Assembly (NCBI GenBank): GCA_031253835.1 | Contig: JAIRVP010000035.1 | Coordinates: 62,001-126,000 of the forward strand | Direction of reading: 5' to 3' | DNA from: Burkholderia sp. | GTDB taxonomy: Bacteria; Pseudomonadota; Gammaproteobacteria; Burkholderiales; Burkholderiaceae | DNA length: 64,000 bases | Shown here: piece after piece, positions 62,000 to 64,000 of the stretch | Layout of the letters: the number at the start of each line of letters is the position of its first letter | Numbering within the stretch: position 1 is the first letter of the stretch | Notes under the pieces: model-generated | Seen by the model: only the letters and a program-made list of their open reading frames with translations | Told to the model about the DNA's origin: nothing | Databases searched by the model: none | Position numbers and translations under genes: made by a program

Positions 62000-62749
62000 A
62001 TGACTTCCTCCAACACGACGATCGGCAGCAACGGCACGAACGTGTCGAACCTGCCGACCGACACGATGAACACCAACAAAGTGTCGTCGACCAACGGCAC
62101 GTCGGCGAGCGACCTGCAGGCGACGTTCCTGAAGCTGCTCGTCACGCAGCTGCAGAACCAGGATCCGACGAGCCCGGTCGACAGCTCGCAGATGACGTCG
62201 CAGCTCGCGCAGATCAATACGGTGAGCGGCATCGCGCAGCTGAACACGTCGCTGACGTCGCTGTCGACGCAGCTCACGGCCGGCCAGCAGACGCAGGCCG
62301 CGCTGCTGATCGGCACGAACGTGCTCGCGCCGGGCAACGCGGTCGCGGTGAAGAGCGGCGCGGCGTCGCCGTTCGGCGTGTCGCTCACGAGCGACGTGTC
62401 GAACCTGACGATCACCGTGAAGAACAGCTCGGGCGTCGTCGTCAACACGATCAACGCGGGCAAGCAGTCGGCCGGCACCGTGCCGTTCAACTGGACGCCG
62501 ACCGACGCGGCCGGCAATGCGCTGCCGGACGGCGCGTACACGGTCAGCGCGCAGTACACGGGCACCGACGGCAAGAGCTACGCACCGACCGTGCTGGCGG
62601 CCGCCACGGTGCAGAGCGTGATCAAGCAGGCGGACGGCACGGCGGGGCTGGTGCTGTCGAACGGTACGACGGTGGGGCTCACCCAGGTCGCGTCGATCTT
62701 CCCGAACGTCAAGACGTCGTCCACGACCGGCGACACCACCACCAACTGA
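62000..62749 (+). CDS. flgD: Flagellar hook-capping scaffold protein FlgD
   Basis: A 249-residue hook-assembly scaffold, lost from the finished hook. The conserved N-terminal FLKLLVTQLQNQDPTSPVDSSQMTSQLAQ region (about residues 36-65) binds the hook tip. A beta-rich central domain (about 90-215) with PTDAAGNALPDGAYT is the FlgD Ig/Tudor-like part. It lies 55 bases after flgC. Confidence 0.95.
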   Translation: MTSSNTTIGSNGTNVSNLPTDTMNTNKVSSTNGTSASDLQATFLKLLVTQLQNQDPTSPVDSSQMTSQLAQINTVSGIAQLNTSLTSLSTQLTAGQQTQAALLIGTNVLAPGNAVAVKSGAASPFGVSLTSDVSNLTITVKNSSGVVVNTINAGKQSAGTVPFNWTPTDAAGNALPDGAYTVSAQYTGTDGKSYAPTVLAAATVQSVIKQADGTAGLVLSNGTTVGLTQVASIFPNVKTSSTTGDTTTN

Positions 62750-62776
62750 TCGAGCTTTCTCGAAACGGAGACCGAA

Positions 62777-64000
62777 ATGGGTTATCAACAGGGTCTGAGC
62801 GGCCTCGCCGGTGCCTCGAACGCACTCGACGTGATCGGCAACAACATTGCGAACGCGAACACGGTCGGCTTCAAGTCGAGCACCGCGCAGTTCTCCGACA
62901 TGTACGCGAACTCGGTCGCGACGTCGGTCAACACGCAGATCGGCATCGGCACGTCGCTCGGGTCGGTGCAGCAGCAGTTCGGCCAGGGCACGATCAACAC
63001 GACGAACTCGTCGCTCGACGTCGCGATCAACGGCAACGGCTTCTTCCAGATGTCGAACAACGGCGTGACGACGTACTCGCGCGACGGCACATTCCAGCGC
63101 GACAAGAACGGCTACATCGTCGACTCGCAGGGCCGCAACCTGATGGGCTATGCGGCCGGCGCGGGCGGCGTGATCAACACCGCGCAGACCGTCGCGCTGC
63201 AGGCGCCGACGACCAACATCGCGCCGACCGCGACGACCAAGATCACCGGCCAGTTCAACCTGAACTCGCAGGACACGGTGCCGACCAAGACGCCGTTCAG
63301 CGCAACCGACAGCACGACCTACAACTACTCGACGTCGATCCAGGTGTACGACTCGCTGGGCGGTTCGCAGGCGGTCAACATGTATTTCGTGAAGTCGGCG
63401 GCCGGCACGTGGGAAGCGTACGCGGGCGTCCAGGGCGGCACGACGACCGATCTCGGCACGGTCACGTTCGATACGTCGGGCGCGATCAAGAGCACGACGA
63501 CGGGCACGCCGCCGACGCCGACCGCCTCGGTCGGCCAGTTCCAGTTCACCGTGCCGAACACCGACGGCTCGGCGACGCCGCAGAACCTCACGCTCGACCT
63601 GACCGGCACCACGCAGTACGGCGGCAAGGACGGCGTGAACAACCTCGCGCAGAACGGTTACGCGAGCGGCACGCTGACGACCTATTCGATCGGCGCCGAC
63701 GGCAAGCTGACGGGCAACTACTCGAACGGCCAGACCGCCGTGCTCGGCGAGATCGCGCTGGCGAACTTCAACAACCCGAACGGGCTGGTGAACCTCGGCG
63801 GCAACCAGTATGCGGAAACCTCCGCATCGGGCGTGCCGCAGATCTCCGCGCCGGGCAGCACGAACCACGGCACGCTGCAGGGCAGCGCGCTGGAAAACTC
63901 GAACGTCGACCTCACGTCGCAGCTCGTCAACCTGATCACCGCGCAGCGCAACTACCAGGCGAACGCGCAGACGATCAAGACGCAGCAGACCGTCGACCAG
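62777..64000 (+). CDS. flgE: Flagellar hook protein FlgE, 3' truncated by window edge
   Basis: The hook subunit, self-assembling under FlgD. The frame is open to the end of the window, 408 codons, so only the last few residues are probably missing. The axial N-terminus GYQQGLSGLAGASNALDVIGNNIANANTVGFKS covers residues 2-35. The C-terminal LTSQLVNLITAQRNYQANAQTIKT helix is present. CGGAG precedes the start. A central hook domain rich in Thr, Ser and Asn lies between. Confidence 0.95.
   Translation, partial: MGYQQGLSGLAGASNALDVIGNNIANANTVGFKSSTAQFSDMYANSVATSVNTQIGIGTSLGSVQQQFGQGTINTTNSSLDVAINGNGFFQMSNNGVTTYSRDGTFQRDKNGYIVDSQGRNLMGYAAGAGGVINTAQTVALQAPTTNIAPTATTKITGQFNLNSQDTVPTKTPFSATDSTTYNYSTSIQVYDSLGGSQAVNMYFVKSAAGTWEAYAGVQGGTTTDLGTVTFDTSGAIKSTTTGTPPTPTASVGQFQFTVPNTDGSATPQNLTLDLTGTTQYGGKDGVNNLAQNGYASGTLTTYSIGADGKLTGNYSNGQTAVLGEIALANFNNPNGLVNLGGNQYAETSASGVPQISAPGSTNHGTLQGSALENSNVDLTSQLVNLITAQRNYQANAQTIKTQQTVDQ

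Overview
This window is chromosomal DNA of a high-GC betaproteobacterium, most likely Burkholderia and probably the cepacia complex (chromosome 1). That assignment rests on codon use, on protein sequences recognised from memory, and on gene order (metK, then a split flagellar locus, then flg genes). No database search was run.

Layout. 1-9142: 3' end of metK, a PhyH-type dioxygenase, a DUF3185 membrane protein, an aldo-keto reductase (yghZ), a small membrane protein, an EamA exporter, a small conserved protein, the kinase srkA and a coniferyl aldehyde dehydrogenase. 9143-11795: a gene-poor stretch holding a 285-bp cloverleaf-like repeat, then a GMC oxidoreductase. 11825-21965: flagellar locus 1, with fliF-G-H-I-J-K leftward and fliE, fliS-T, a second FliK-like gene and fhlB rightward. 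22144-30486: a Fur-box-linked PepSY protein, an XdhC-family protein, an unfamiliar duplicated-domain protein in an AT-rich patch, an amino acid permease, a soluble two-component pair, fpr and a LysE exporter. 30597-35239: an EEP nuclease, a periplasmic protein, a nitroreductase, and an AAA+ ATPase whose frame runs without a stop into an FAD oxidoreductase. 35336-35621 is a second copy of the cloverleaf repeat, followed by a HiPIP gene and an MHS transporter. 37792-44608: a dpp-type peptide ABC operon ending in a TraB/GumN protein. 45177-48379: the 5-oxoprolinase operon pxpB-C-A with a divergent winged-helix regulator. 48454-58459: fau, slt, an NDUFA9-like gene, a GST, cca, an XRE-cupin regulator, an M24 peptidase and a secreted SGNH hydrolase. 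58623-64000: flagellar locus 2, with flgN-flgM-flgA leftward and flgB-C-D-E rightward; flgE runs off the window.

How the genes work together. The two flagellar blocks supply the MS ring and switch (fliF, fliG), the export ATPase complex (fliH, fliI, fliJ), hook-length control (fliK), chaperones (fliS, fliT, flgN), the anti-sigma factor (flgM) and rod and hook parts (fliE, flgA-E). Near-consensus sigma-28 promoters precede fliS and flgM, so the flagellin/filament-cap chaperones and the anti-sigma factor look like late genes. The dpp genes import peptides and the pxp genes turn 5-oxoproline into glutamate; both feed peptide-derived nitrogen.

Main leads. (1) Two dispersed 285/286-bp elements fold into the same three-way junction and differ by paired compensatory changes. 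(2) An AAA+ ATPase and FAD oxidoreductase sit in one frame, apparently by stop loss. (3) A possible untranslated transcript lies between the TraB gene and pxpA. (4) A duplicated-domain protein of unknown family sits in a low-GC patch.
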